DNA of 64,000 nucleotides, taken from NCBI RefSeq assembly GCF_017654505.1, contig NC_054552.1, forward strand, positions 31,384,597 through 31,448,596. Direction: 5' to 3'. Below the pieces are notes generated by a model. That model was not told where the DNA came from. It searched no databases and saw only the letters and a program-made list of their open reading frames with translations. This document shows, in pieces, positions 34,810 to 48,590 of the stretch (its first letter is position 1; each line of letters opens with the position of its first letter). A program made the position numbers and the translations under genes. This DNA comes from Polyodon spathula (Eukaryota > Chordata > Actinopteri > Acipenseriformes > Polyodontidae).

Positions 34810-36971
34810 ATCAGTAAAACCGATATGTCAGAAAATGTTTGATAACATGTAGAGGTAGAAGACGGTTAGAGAGATAGTCAAGTCTGAAATATTGATACCT
34901 GAATGTATTATCATACCTCAAGATACCTTGCAGCACCTTGTGGGGTCAAGGTTGAGTTGGGTCAAGGCTGAGGGAAGATGGTGGTCTAACCTCTTGGGGT
35001 TTCAGTTTGAATTCAGCACTGCACATAGTGTCACAAGATGAACTGTATCTCTGAATGATTCGTCTTGGTAAATATTTGGTAAAGCTTACAAGAAACTAAG
35101 TCAAGCAGACTAATGTTTTTGGCTAGAGCCTTCACCAGTTTATTTGATTTTACTGCCTTGTAAGTTTGCCTTATATTTTGAAGTTATGGATACAAATCCT
35201 ATAAATGTTCCCAGCTTTGGGTTCATTATTTGGATGAAGAAGGTGCTGCTGGGAAAGTAATAAAAGAGGACTGGGACTCCACAGGGCTCCAGCACAATAG
35301 GCTTCACCTTTAGCATCGCTTCTGAAGAAGCGGGCTGCATGACTTTTGGAAAAGATTAACCAGAAAATATGGACGACTGCAATTTTTGTTGTGTGCATTT
35401 CACAAAGGATTAGAATGGTAAGATCTGTCTTAATACCCAATTGAGGAATCTGTATTCCAGCCTGTGAAATGAGCAAGGACATGACATTCCTGCCTCAAGG
35501 CATGAACTATTTTTAGTGCTAGTCAAACGCTCCAGCTGTCATCACCTAGGCGTCTCAGAGATCACTGCTTACAACGTATTGCTTTCTCCTTTTGAGGTAT
35601 GTTTTCCCTGCATGCTCAGGTGGTGGCGAGTGCCTGACTTGAAAAAAACAGCAAAAAGAAAACATGCAGTCTTTAGCGACGCATCTTTCAAGCAGCAGAC
35701 GCGAGTCGTGATCCAGCCAGGGTGCCGAGTCGACATGTCAAGAGCGCTAAAGCCTTGACAATCAGCTCCACAGTCACCCAGATAACATTCGAGGAAGTAA
35801 AGGAAATCAGCGGCTTTAACAGACAAAGGTTTCTAACATGGCAGGATTAGAGCAACAACAGAGCGCTCTGAACAATACGATTACTTTTTTCAAGAGGCAA
35901 AACTCTTGTACTGGCAACACGAGTCTGCCTCTCCCATTCCACTCTGAAATCTTTCGTTTGTAGCGCAATCGCTTTTGCAGTCCTGGTTGCTGGGGTCCTG
36001 TACAGAATTAATTATATCTCTTCCCAGCCTGTTCTGAGAAGGGCTCTCCGACAGAGGCACAATAATTACTTTTGAAATACGCAGACGCCACATGCTAAAT
36101 ATCTATGAGATATTAACTCACTAGAATAAGTGCATCCCTGTGAATATCTTTCACCAAGTGTATATGGAAAAGTAACCAATGCACACACGCACACACACAC
36201 ACACAGAGTCCTCATAATCACTATATTTGTAACATTTTTATCAATTCAATAGTTAATCGGATTATAGCCAAATGCAGTCTGGAAGTTCAATGGGAGATAA
36301 AGTGTCACTGATTAAAGTTTGGAGAAGGTTTCAGACAGTTACTGTGCTCACTTCGTAGACTGAGACAGATGAAAAGAAAGATGGACAGTCTGACAAGATG
36401 AGTGTGTAAGAGCTGATGTGTGCTAAGGAGCTGGATAAGAAGCTCACCCACAGAGCGCTTATTAAATAGGGTTCATACTCCATGCCACAAAACAACCAAG
36501 CTAAAACTGCAAGTCGTTTCCTCACAATCTGTAATAGCACATTTTTCCAAAAGGAAAATACACCAATTATAATTCCACATCCATTGCTCTATATTCTAAA
36601 GATCTGCATACTGATGTCTCGTCAGTGTGTGCTCCCTATCAAAGGTTCCTACTTTGTGTGCTGTACATGCCTGGACTATTTTCACCCTGCACTGCGCATG
36701 CCCACATATTTTTCCTTAAGACCGAGGACTGCTACGTCAATTTTTGGATGAGAAAGTACGTGTTTTGTAAAATTACATTTTACTCCATAATGTAATAATT
36801 AGTTTTATATTAAATACAGACAGTTGGTGTTAACGAACGGTAAAGTGTATTATAGAGCTAGGTACATTTTTAAAATAAAAAAGCAAAAGATAGAAACGTA
36901 ACTAAGCTGACTAAGTTTTCTTGACACTAAGTAATCCTTAAGTACACCTTTGTAAAATGGTTTTGCAAAGG

Positions 36972-36973
36972 TA

Positions 36974-37017
<44 letters not shown>
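36972..37017. repeat. (ATT)n microsatellite
   Basis: About 15 perfect ATT units. Confidence 0.95.
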
Positions 37018-37018
<1 letters not shown>

Positions 37019-38161
37019 GATCTTTTCTGGTGTGAATTCCGATGATGCTGTTGATATTAGTTTAAAAATAAGTCATGTTAATTATAGTTCTGCTATATAT
37101 TTTGTCGGATATTTTCATGCTACTCTCTATATTATCACCAAGATGATTTGTTGGATTGTTTTAACTGGACCAAAAAAAAAAAAAAAGGTGAAATTTTGGT
37201 ACAGGTAGTAGAATTTCACAAGATAGCAAAATTTGACACTTATATATGTCATATTTTGCTACTGGTAGCAAATTGTGGTGACGTAGCAAAAATGAACGTT
37301 ACATCGGCACTTCTTATAGCCAGAAATATGATCTGAAGTGCATGTAGAGGTTTGTGAAAGTAATGAAGCCTGCTTGAAAGCATAGAGCTGTTTTTCCTGT
37401 AGCTGTGAAGGTTTACCACCTGAGCCCCTGTGGAAGTTATTTTGACTGGAGCTCTGTTTGGTGAGTACTCTCTAATTTCAGGTTTAAACTTGCCAGTTGC
37501 ATAATTTAGTTAAAATTCAGTACCGGCACTTTACGTTTTCCGTTTCAAGCATTGTCTGCAACTAGTAATAACCAACTTCAGTTTTCCTCACAGCCCTTAA
37601 TTTGGGCATGTTTATTTTGTGTGTTTGATAGTCTTTTGACAAAGGCTTCATCAGGTTTAAAAGTTCAGATCACTGCTGAACTCTACGTTTCTCCGTTCCA
37701 AGCACTGGGCCAGGACCAATCCCTTAAATGTTCCATTGCAGATTGACATCTCTAGGTCCCAACTTCGTTATCTGAGAGAGTGACAGAATTTAGAGATGAC
37801 TCACTGTCACGAGGGTGCCGATCATGAGATGAAGTTGCTAGGCAGTTATACCCCTGACAGTAACAGCCCTCTCCGCTCTCAAACAATAGGGCCAGGAACA
37901 AAATTCAATACAGGTTTTTCAGGAAACATTTTCCTGGATTATGCAGTAATAAAATCATTCTTATAAGTCATTGCTACTGTAGCATGGGGGAGGGAGGCGC
38001 AGGGTGGTACAATAGGAAATTGTACTAGATAACGCTGGCTACACACTTAGCTGACCTAGCCTATATTCCACATAAAGCAGGCCTATGACAGGCAACTGCA
38101 GCGTGTATTTGTACAGAACCTATGCAGTTAACCCTGCTTTCCTGTTCTGTTAGCACTATCC

Positions 38162-38803
38162 CAGGGGTGTCCACCCTGGTCCTGGAGAGACACAACCCAG
38201 CAGGTTTTATAAGTAACCCTTAAATCATCCATTTCTGCAGCATGCAAGCCGTTGGTCAATTTAGCAAGTTCATTTGTTCAATTAAATCAGGAGAGGTCAG
38301 CTCTGGTCCAGGAGAGCTGCAGGTAGGGTGACCACCTTTTCAAAATGCAAAAATGGGACACCAGCCATTTCTTATGCTGGGGTATATTTACATATTTTTT
38401 TTTAAACTTTTTTTTTACTGCGCATCATTGCAAAATAATGCAGCAGGAGTGGTGCTATTGTTTGACTGTGCAGCTAAACTGTAAGATTGCACTGTGTCTA
38501 GGAATTCGGGACAAATGCCATCCCAGAGGAATTAAGCCCTGGACCGGGACTTGATCTTTACATTTCGGGACTGTCCCGCCCAGTTAAGGAAGGGTGGTCA
38601 CCCTAGCTGCTGGGTGTTCAGGTTTGTGTTCCAAATGATCTCTTCAATTATTACTTAACTGAACAAATTGCTACTTAAATTGAAGTAAATACTACTTAAC
38701 TAGTCAAAATGAAATTGTTCCAAGTCTTTGAAATTGATGATTAGGGGTTACCTATAAATCCTGCTGGATAGTGGCTCTCCAGGACCAGGGCTGGCCACCC
38801 CTG
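38162..38803. mobile_element. Non-autonomous hAT element (outer), 8-bp target duplication
   Basis: Ends CAGGGGTGTCCACCCTGGTC and, inverted, CAGGGGTGGCCAGCCCTGGT, with the match extending about 60 bp (CCAGCAGGTTTTATAAGTAA). Flanks are CACTATCC (38154-38161) and CACTATGC (38804-38811), 7 of 8 identical, as for hAT transposition. It was interrupted later by the element at 38324-38605. Confidence 0.8.
38324..38605. mobile_element. Second hAT-like MITE nested in the first
   Basis: Ends TAGGGTGACCACC and GGTGGTCACCCTA are perfect inverted repeats. Flanks GCTGCAGG (38316-38323) and GCTGCTGG (38606-38613) match at 7 of 8 bases. The 282-bp body carries ATGGGACACC and CGGGACTGTCCCGCC, typical of this type of dispersed element. 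Confidence 0.8.
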
Positions 38804-38811
38804 CACTATGC

Positions 38812-41800
38812 ATTTCCTGTCTGGTAGTTACCCTTTTTGTACCAGTCTTTATCATATTCACTATGTCTGCTTTTCCTTTACCATGCTTTTCCCCATATAA
38901 AGCAAAGGAAAAAAAGTTTAAATGAAAAATATATTTCTTCTGTACCCAAAACTGCTTTTATTTCCCAGCTGTTTTCAGTGCTTCATGTATGAAAGAGATA
39001 AAGGTGTAGACATCAATTAACAATGCTGCACAGAACAGTTACACAAATGATGCTATAGGTATATTTATGCATGGTAAAAGTAGTTTAGTTTTCCCATAAA
39101 TGATATTACGTTATGAATTATTTTAAAATGCTGCAAGTGACCCATTCCAGAGCCACGTGTCTGATTGTGTAAAGACAACTCTGCCAGGCTGGCTCATCTT
39201 CTCACCTGACAAACTTGGGTTAGAAATCTCAAGGTTGCCAGACCTTAAATCCATTGAAGTCCAGCCTTTGCTGCTTTTTTAAAGACTGGAATCATGCTGC
39301 TGCACGCAATTTAGTTGGTGTCAGTTACAAAAGTGGCTATACATTATCTAACTAAACCCAGTCATTGGGAAAAATTTGTCAGGCATGTTAAATGATAAAC
39401 ACAGTAGATTTAGTATTCACATTATGAGAAAAGAATGCATCCACGTCTTTAGAGTTTTTACTAGTTCCCAGTCCTGTGCATATCAATGACATGCTTTATA
39501 TAAATGGGTTGATAACTAACATAAAGATAATAACCAATATTTTTCTGTGATTCATAGTAATAATAGGGTACACACATACTGTATGCTGATGTGTTAATGG
39601 GTATGACAAGTGCATGGCAAGTTCAGGTTTGAATAATATAAAAAGAGCAAAAGACAATCCATTTCTCAAAGTAATAGTTTGACTTCAGACTTCCCCTTTA
39701 AACTGGGATGCCTTATACATGTCAACATCGCTTGTTACAAAGGAACATGGAATGAAAATGAGTAATTCAATCCACATGAATTAACAGGGCTGAATTTAAA
39801 ATGAATGACTTCAGAACTCAGAGGAAGTGCAGAAGAGATCCAGGTGTTATTCCTGTGGGACTCAATTTGAATTAATTATGAATTCTCAGCCATTGTTTGA
39901 AAGTGTTGCCATAAACTCAGACTAACAGATAAATCTAAGAAAGACAACCTTCCCTATTTTTGTACCGTTTCCTAGCTCTCTAATAATACAAGGTTAACTA
40001 ATAGTATGGTTCCATGGTCAATCCGGGTTTCCTATCAACAGGCAATCCTGCCTATTTGCACCAATGTGAGAACATCTTTCACAGCAGGACTACACTTACC
40101 AGAATGTATTGGGGTGTGAGTTAAAAAAAAGCCTTTAGTGTCCCAAAGTGTCCTAGTGTACTTGGAGTCATATGGTAACCCTATGCATTGCAATACACTC
40201 CTCTCCAAAAGCCAAATTTCAGGGGGTATCTCAGATAAACCCCAATCTATTTGTCTCCAGGGTTACCTGCAGCTTTCAAAGAAGGATTAATGAGATTATG
40301 CGGAGGATGCAAGACAGAACAATGAACAAAGGAGAGTCAATCAAAGATGTTTGGAGTGGAGGAGGGTTGATTTATATCACTTAGCCCCAGATAAACACGC
40401 TACTTTCCTCCCAGGAGGCTGTAGTGTTTGAAACAGAGGTTTTATTTTGGTCGAGGACATCAAGGTTTGCTTTAGCCCCTAAAGATTATGTTCCTTGTTC
40501 TCTGTGTCTCATTTAGTGTGCCATGAGCAAATGTAGTTTATGTAAAGGCACTAGACCAGTGGGGTGAGTTAGATACATTTCCAAGAACTGCTTTTGTTAA
40601 GCAACAGCAAAACTTTTCAATTATGTCTTGAATGCAACTTTTAAAAAATATTGTTCATGACTCAGATGTTTGGACACTGTGATCGTATCAGAACTGACCT
40701 TTCAACCTCACACACCTCCACAGATTCCTCTCTGATTGGCAGAAATCACACACCTTCACCTCCAGACCTTTGAGAGCGCTTCAGTGGGAGGGGCTAAGGG
40801 GGAGTTTTCTTTAAAGGTATTTGCTTTTATCTCAAATGATTTATTTCTACAGATCATGAAACGTCAACGCACATGTTTTTCAGTGAACATTCTTTAGAAA
40901 ACCACGGGTTAGATTAAAAAAAATATATTTATCTTGTGACACAAAGCTAACAGACAGGTGTCGTTGCACAGAGCAGGGACTGAATCTTTAACATTTGAAA
41001 TGCTTTTTATTTTATACTGAATAAATAACTGCAATTAACTATATGAGATGGAACTTTTAGGAAACATTTAGGGTACTATAATAAAGTCAGTCAGGTCTAC
41101 TAGGTAAGCCTGGGAATGCAGAAAGCCTTATGCCCAGTACTTCACCTTCCTTCCTCTACAGGGGTCAGAAAGAGAACTCAATAGCACAGAAGGGCTTGGG
41201 TTTCATGACCAGCTTAAATAGTTAACACCTTCTAAGGAAGGTAGACTGCTTGTTTTGTTTTACACAAGGTCTGTGAACTGAATAAAGAACACCACAAGTG
41301 TTGCTGTACAGCAATTGAAGTCTCCTGTCTGTGTTTATTACAATGACATACGACACCATGGGGCCACCTTGTCACACTATCAAAAACAAAGTTAGCAAAT
41401 GCTTTGCAAACATGATTCACATGCCTGCCTGGTCCTTCTCAGACCTTATAGCTGCAGTGTCCCATTAACATATTGAATCTGAAATCAGTTCTCAAATGAA
41501 TTAGAGAGGAGGGAAACCCCACTAACACAGGCAATTTGCCTAATTTGTCAAATTAAAAATCAGGAGTTTTTGCATCTGAATCTTCCCTTCTTCACCCTTG
41601 GAGGGGCTCCGTGTATCTTTCACACAAACGTGTTTTAATAAATAATGACTGCGGTAAAGAAAGCAATCTCCTACACAAAAATGCTGTACGAGACATGTAC
41701 GATATATTATTGAATTTCTCAGCTCTAGGGTTACAGTTTAATTATAGTGTCGATATCCTAATAGTGTCTTTTCAAAAGTTACAAAACAAACAGCTGTCAT

Positions 41801-44800
41801 AGATAGCCAATGGTGTTTGCATCTGCGTGTAGGTTTAAAGAATCAAACCTTTTCAATTGCTGTCTGTTGAATAATGTCAGTAATTCAGTATGGGGCGTGA
41901 TCTGTTGCATTATTGTTATTCCAAGTACATCCATCTCACATGTATTTGGACAATTAGCCTCAGGCTTGTGTTCACAGAGGTATCCCACCTGCACAGAGAA
42001 AGGCAAAGCAAGTTGTTTACCTGAACAAAGAACGTATTAAAATACAGAATATGTAAATCCTGAATCCTCACAATCCTATTCAGATTATGCAGTTCATACA
42101 TATGGAAAGCTTATTTAATAATACTGAGTATCTTGGTATGACCCTTTCAACAGTATTGCAGACAATGTGCTCATTTCAGTTTCCTCATGGTTTCCCATGG
42201 ATACACTATGCATTCACTATAGTTTATCATGGTTTGCTATGTCTTTTAATATGCTTTACTATACCTCTCTGGATTTCACTGTGCTTTATTACACTATGGT
42301 AAACTGCAAGGCTGTAATCTGTTAGATAAACATTTAACCCTTTTAATTAACATAAACGTTTTTGTTATTTTAAAGTTAGCTTGAATTTAACTAAAGTGTT
42401 TTTTTTTAACTATACTTAAGGATTTTTCTTGTTATTTACCATTTACACAATTCAACTTTTGCAGACTGACAAACCGTAGCTAGAAAAGGGATGCCTTTAT
42501 TTTTGAGCACAAACAAATATATAGTCCTTGCCAAATGGTATTCTCTCTAGCTGCAAGTGTCCTCTCCAAATTGGTCTTTCAAGAGTGATTCAAGTTGCAA
42601 ATTAAGTACTATGAATTCTATCAGAAATTAACAGAGAGCAAAGCAGTGTTTATTTGACTATTTATAGTAAGTTAAATGTCATCGCTATGCAAGGCCTTAT
42701 AAATACACTCCCCTATTAACAGAGCTTTAAGAAATGTTTTTATTTATTAAGCAGAGCTTGTAGTTTGAGACTCATTTTTCTAGTGTTTCATACAAAATAT
42801 ACGCTCTCGAAGTCATTAGCAATCAACATGCATTGAAACCAAAGGATTTCCCTCTATGGCCCGGAACATTTCGAACCACTTGACTGATTCACTTTGAGCG
42901 GAGGGTGCAGTAACACACTCCAGGGTCCAAACTCTGCTGGCATGGGCAGTTAAATGGCACTTGGCCTTGCCTAGGAGTGCTGATATTGGCCCATATTTGA
43001 ATATCTTGTTGTGTGTTATTGCGTTGATGTTTTGTATTTTTGAAAAAAAATCTATATTGAAAAAATAAAAAGGGTAAAAGTCTAATTCCACGCTCCTATG
43101 TAATTATTGTTAATTTTTTAATTTTTATTGGCGGTCACACCCTTGCTGAATCAGTATTGCAACCTGACCTGCGCTTTGGTTTTATTTAGACGTCTCCTTT
43201 GTCAAGGACTGTACAGAAGATCACTGCTATCCTGATAAACTGAGCCATCTAAGTTGAGGTTAGCACTTAAAATATTACCTAACAAGTTTGATTTTTTCAG
43301 CTGCCATTGGATTTTAGGATACAGAACCAAGCTGTAACCTCAAGCTGTCAGACAGGGAGCTAATCAATGAGACTATCACCCTGAAGGGAAAACTTAAACA
43401 CTCCTCTCTGCTTCCTATCACACATCAGTAAGACAGCACTCAAATTGTGACATCAGCTTGCCATCGCAATAAAACAACTACAATATTAGCTATGCCACAC
43501 TGATCAAGTTTGAATGGAGACCAAAGTGATGAATGGTCACAGCATGACCACTTGGATCAACAGCTCTCAGAACAGTAACTGCAAAAAACTCATTTGGACT
43601 TTGAACAGTTTTTGTTTTAATTATTAAAAAAACAACATCTTACTGTAAATTCAAACTACATTTGACACCTGTGACCTGGTTGAAATTCAAGGATGAAGAC
43701 GGCACATGATGCTTGAACTGAGAGTAAACTCCCAGCTTGTTCTATGCACTGCCATGTAACTGTACTTCTCCAGACCAGACAAAGCAGTGGGTGGATGGCG
43801 CTGGGAGCGATCCTGCAGACTGGAGAGTCAATGTGAAGGACACAAGCAGCGCAGAGCAGAACTGGGGGAGGCAGGGGACCATGACTGCTCATTCTGAGAA
43901 CTACTATTGTTTAAGGAACTGTTTTTTTTTTTTAAATGTTTTTTTTTTTCCCAAGCTCCTTGAAACCCAACAAAGTCATGCCACACCACCTGCATTGGGT
44001 GTTAAACCTGTCTAGAACCAGAGATAACCTGAAGCAAACCAGTTTTCTGTTTCATACTGGCTGCTGTTTGATTCATGCTTTATCGTGGTTTCTCTTACAT
44101 ATTCCCTTTCATTCCATAAACAGGCAGGAATTGTTCCAGGAGAGCAAACTTGTTTCTGGATGAAAAGGGTGTCTTATATCAAAAAGTGTTCTGCACATTA
44201 CTGAAATATATTTCCACCCACCCTTTCATATGCACTGTGGAATTCTGTGCTGCAAAATAAGAACCGTGTGAAGTCCACCTTTTAATTTTTACTTTTGTTA
44301 AAAATATAAAAAAACAAACACGAAACACAAAGCTTTATTAACTTCGAATTCCTCACACAAATTGTCCTAATAAATATCCCTGCTCTCTAGCATTACAGTA
44401 ACAGTCAAAACTCATGTTCAGGGATGGAAATACGACTCCCGTTCCACAGCAGTTTGATCCATTCCTTGTTTTACTATAAGCTTAATCACACACATCTGTG
44501 CTTGTTACCTATACACTGTGGCTAACCAAGCTTGTAAAACCTGGAATAGGTGAAACTGCTATGCAATAGGAGTCTTATTTTCATCCGATGTCCAATGGAA
44601 AAAAGCAGGTCAGTACTGATCCCCAATATTGTGCTTCTCGTCTCATTGGCTCTCCAGCTGCAGTACTCATTTCTACATGTTGTGGTTTTTACAGGATTCA
44701 AGTAACTAATAACAGACTTGTGCTGGCCTGAAATCACACATGAGTAAAACAAGCCAGAAATCTGATTATCTGCTTTCACCTTGGCCTGTAGCCTTCAAGA

Positions 44801-47800
44801 GAAGGGCAAGGCGTTTCCATGCATTGAGAGACAGCTTGCACCCTAGTGACTGATATACTGGACTGCATTAGGCTGCAGCCTCTACCAGGACAAACTACTG
44901 ACCTACACCCCTCGACACTGGCATACTGACACTCAGAATCCACATTTTTTTTGTAAGCTTTTAAACCATGGTTTGGAGAAAAAAAATAAACTATTTGAGA
45001 ATACCTTAATACTGTATCTTTAGTAGCACATTTCCAAACTGAAACTTTAAATAAACAGCAGCAAATGAAGTCGATCCCAGGTCTCCCCCACTTATCTTTA
45101 GTTGGTGACAACAGTTTTTGTTACATGCCCAAGAAACACAAAAAAATGGTGCAGGCAAACGGTTCGGCTATTGCAGTCATCTCGGAGTTAAATGTTCACT
45201 CGCCTCTCTCTTTCCAGGCTGGCTTTTAATCTGCTTAAGTCTGATTGGCAGGTGTGTCAAACTACTTTCAATGCTTATTGTTTGACAGGAACAGATCAAT
45301 GCTACTTCGAATTGTATCTATTAGTCATGCAGTGTGAAATATGACATTTAATATGTGAAAAGGATTTTCACATGCATGGAGAGCTCAGCTTGGAAGTTAA
45401 CCACTTAAATGTGAAAAGGAGCTTTCATTAAATCAACATGTTTTGATTAAAACTGGATTCTTGTTGCATTCATTTAGTCTAATCCAAAGCTGACATTCTT
45501 TTTAGCAATATAAATTATTTTTGTATCAGTAAAATAACACTCTAGGTAAAACAGATTGCAGATGACGTTGCTTTCCTGGCGTGAAAGATGGCATCCAGTT
45601 TGAATGCAAAACAAAAATAATGCTGAATTAATGATTTTTGAAATGTGCAGAAATGGGTCATTATAAATACTAAAATAAGATTCATAAATGACATTTATTT
45701 GAATGTAGCACTGTTAAGTGTTTAACAGTTAAGGGAGGTGGGTCATTGTACAGTAAGTGGGATGGGATCAGATTGCCTGCCTGTGATCTGAAAGAAACCA
45801 CAAAGGAAATGCTTGCTGGAGCCTGCATAATGAAGCGTGGTTAAGCATTTCCACAAAGAGCAAACAAGCTTCAGCATAAACGAGCTCTTAAACCCACCTT
45901 GCTCTGTTTCACAGATAAGCCGCTGTACCCATCCCCATTGCAAATAATAATAATGGATCATGCAATACGATACCTACACAGAGCATTATAGCCAGGTACC
46001 CAATTTAACAAACGGTGTTGTAACTAAGCTTTTGAATTCCATTTTCATCAGTATTCTTTCACTGCCTCATTTCGCATTGTTCAGTTCAGCTTCTGCTCTG
46101 GATGCCCAATAGCAGCTCTCTCTTCCAAGTTGGCCTGCAAGTATTTGAGCTGGGCGGTGTTCCTTTAAGAAGAAATAACTGCTGCAGTCACCTGTCTCAC
46201 ATTTGAAGTAACGCAGATTAGCGCAGCATGTGTTAAGTTGAGCTCTGATGAGAAATGGAGTTTTTTTCTGTCTGTCCTGGAGCGATAGGAGAAGTATACT
46301 GGGTGGTGTCTCTCCTTCACAGACTTTTCAAAGTGATGAAACTGTGTTTTAAAAGTTTAGCTGCATGATGATAAGGGAAGCAGTGAAAGTGGTTCTGAAG
46401 ATGAAACCTTAGGGATGGCATCTTACAAAACATTCTTCATAGTGAATTCAGTCTCGATATGCATGCTGTTTGTTGTGTCATTAAAGCCATGCTAGTTTGG
46501 AGATGAATGTTAACAGTTAACTTCCTCATCTGTCAGTGGCTGGTGGGTTGTTTTTTTCCAGAGATAATTCAGTATATTGATTAAAGACAGACAGGTGTTT
46601 GCAGGTGCCGGTCTGAGTTGATGAGGAAATGGGTCCACTGTGCTTGTTTAAGAATCAATTAGCTAGCTGAGCGAAGGCTTCAATTAAGAACACACCCCTG
46701 GGACTAGACTTGCTCAGTGAAACAAACTGAATGGTAAGGCATTGAGAAAGCACTTTGTTGTTGTGACTCATTCATTTTTTTCATTAAAGCAAGCTATTAA
46801 ACCTATCAACATGCACTGCGTGAGTACAGCTTGGACCTCACCATCTAGAAATGCAGTCTCTAGGGGGTCAGTGAAGAGCCAGATCCATTTGGACTGGTGG
46901 ATTCGCCATTGCATTTGACATGTAGACCCCGCTCTATGTTGTGGACTGGGAAATGCACAGCACTGTGCAGCTGAAAGACTGATGCCAGCCCAAACTGACT
47001 CGGACTGCTACTTTTTCCATCAATGACTTCTATTATTACGATTTCATCTTGGATAACAGCTTAAAAATGGCCAACTTTTTAAAGAGTACCCTTAATGGAC
47101 ACTTAATACATACATCATTGCTAGTTAAAAAAAAAAAAAAAAAAAAAACACTGCACAAAACCACCATTGCAAATGACTAAGAGGCCTTTTCTTTAGGCCA
47201 ATTTTTTAAAAAAGGTTCTGAAAAAGGTTCCAGTAACACTAGTAATACAGAATATGTTCATAAAATTAAATCATATGCATCTTTTTCATAAGATACAAAA
47301 TGCTATGGGCATAATTGATTGATATGCAATCCTTAATTGAGTCACCCAATCTGTTCAGGAGACTTCTGTCAGAGCTTTCACATCTGCCTTGAGGGCAATA
47401 GCAGAAACTCTGATCATGTAGTCCACTAGATGCAAATATCAGGACCCTGAAGTTACTGAAATAAGCCCTTCCAAAACCCTGCATGTGCCATTTCCCCTGG
47501 TGTTGATGGAGCTGTATGGTATCAGAGGAAGGTTTAAGGAGGGTGTGTTGCAATGTTTTGCATGATTTAAAGAATGCCCAGTGTTCTTTGTGAACCTGTT
47601 GGTCTTGTTGTGAGGAGCGCAATTCCTGGTAAAACATCAAGGCAGAAACAAATCAAACAATCCATGTGTAACAGCTGATTGGAGCACTTATCACAACCAG
47701 GGATGCCCTGGCAACAAACCTCGAAGAATGTGTTGGCAGAACTGCCTTTATTAATAAATCATTCTTCAGCAGAGTAAGTACTGTAACTAACATTGACTTT

Positions 47801-48490
47801 GCAGCTGAACAAGTTTTATTTTATTTGATCTGCCACCCAGACTGGTGTTGCAGAGTACCAAGGGCTGCAGCCCTTTTTCTTTCTGTTTTGTATCCTTCTC
47901 AAAGAGAAGAAATCTATTGAACTGCTATATATGAGCTGGCTTATTCAATTGTTCTACATGGTGGCTTTGTTTAAACAAGTATGCTGGCATCAACTGAGGA
48001 AAAAATGATGGTGCATTTTTAATATGAAACAAAACAGGTTTCCCATGAAGGTTAGATCTTTCTTTACAAGCACAGCACATTTCAAGGCAACATTCATTAA
48101 ATTTTTTTTTTTTTTTTTTTGTATGAAGCTAACAAACAAAAAAAAAAAAAAAAAACGTAACTGCTTGTTAAGCTTTAAGAGCCCACATTAATTAATTAAT
48201 TAAGCTGCAAACAAGCAATTAAGCCAATGCATTTAATTCAGTCCAGTTTCAATTGGTGCTTCATTTGGTGAGTGACAATCACCTGGCAGCAGCTGTCTCT
48301 GAGAGCATTCACAGGTGAATACAATGCATTAGAAAAAGAAAGGAAGGGGTGGTGCTAGTATGAGGTGTGTAATACCTAGACAATCACAGTGCCATTTGGA
48401 GATGCTTGGAGGACCACTCTTTAGGGCTGGGTATAGGGAGGTGTGCCAGTTGAGACAAAAGGTAGGTAGATGATAGTGACACACCTCCTG
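38812..48490. other. Gene-free region upstream of rhcg
   Basis: Nearly 10 kb with no recognised exon. It holds a foldback MITE (44421-44585) and poly-A/T runs (47127-47149, 48102-48120, 48139-48155). The last few hundred bases carry AATTAATTAATTAAGC (about 48188) and homeobox-like TAAT cores upstream of rhcg. Enhancers may be present but none can be named. Confidence 0.6.
44421..44585. mobile_element. Foldback MITE, best-preserved copy
   Basis: Starts GGGATGGAAATACGACTCCC and ends AGGAGTCTTATTTTCATCC. The inverted ends include the pair CACAGCAGTTTGATCCATTC / GAATAGGTGAAACTGCTATG, so the single strand folds into a hairpin of about 50 bp. Confidence 0.85.
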
Positions 48491-48503
48491 GTCTTAAAAG
48501 GGC

Positions 48504-48509
48504 TATAAA
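48504..48509 (+). promoter_or_regulatory. rhcg TATA box
   Basis: GGCTATAAAAAAGG places TATAAA 82 bp before the start codon, predicting a start of transcription near 48533-48537. A TATA box suits a tissue-specific gene. Confidence 0.75.
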
Positions 48510-48590
48510 AAAGGCAAGATCGAGAGACGAGCATCACACCAAATATTTTTCTCCTGCCTTGTTGAGAGGATTTTTTTTTTGCTTGTCAAC

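Larger units (their letters stand above)
32114..38153. other. Gene-free region
   Basis: About 6 kb of AT-rich noncoding DNA with a foldback MITE (33395), an AATTACAAT-rich repeat piece (34436-34535), a G-rich tract (34776-34809), a CA run (36187-36206) and an ATT run (36972-37017). Small open frames show no family motif. Confidence 0.6.
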
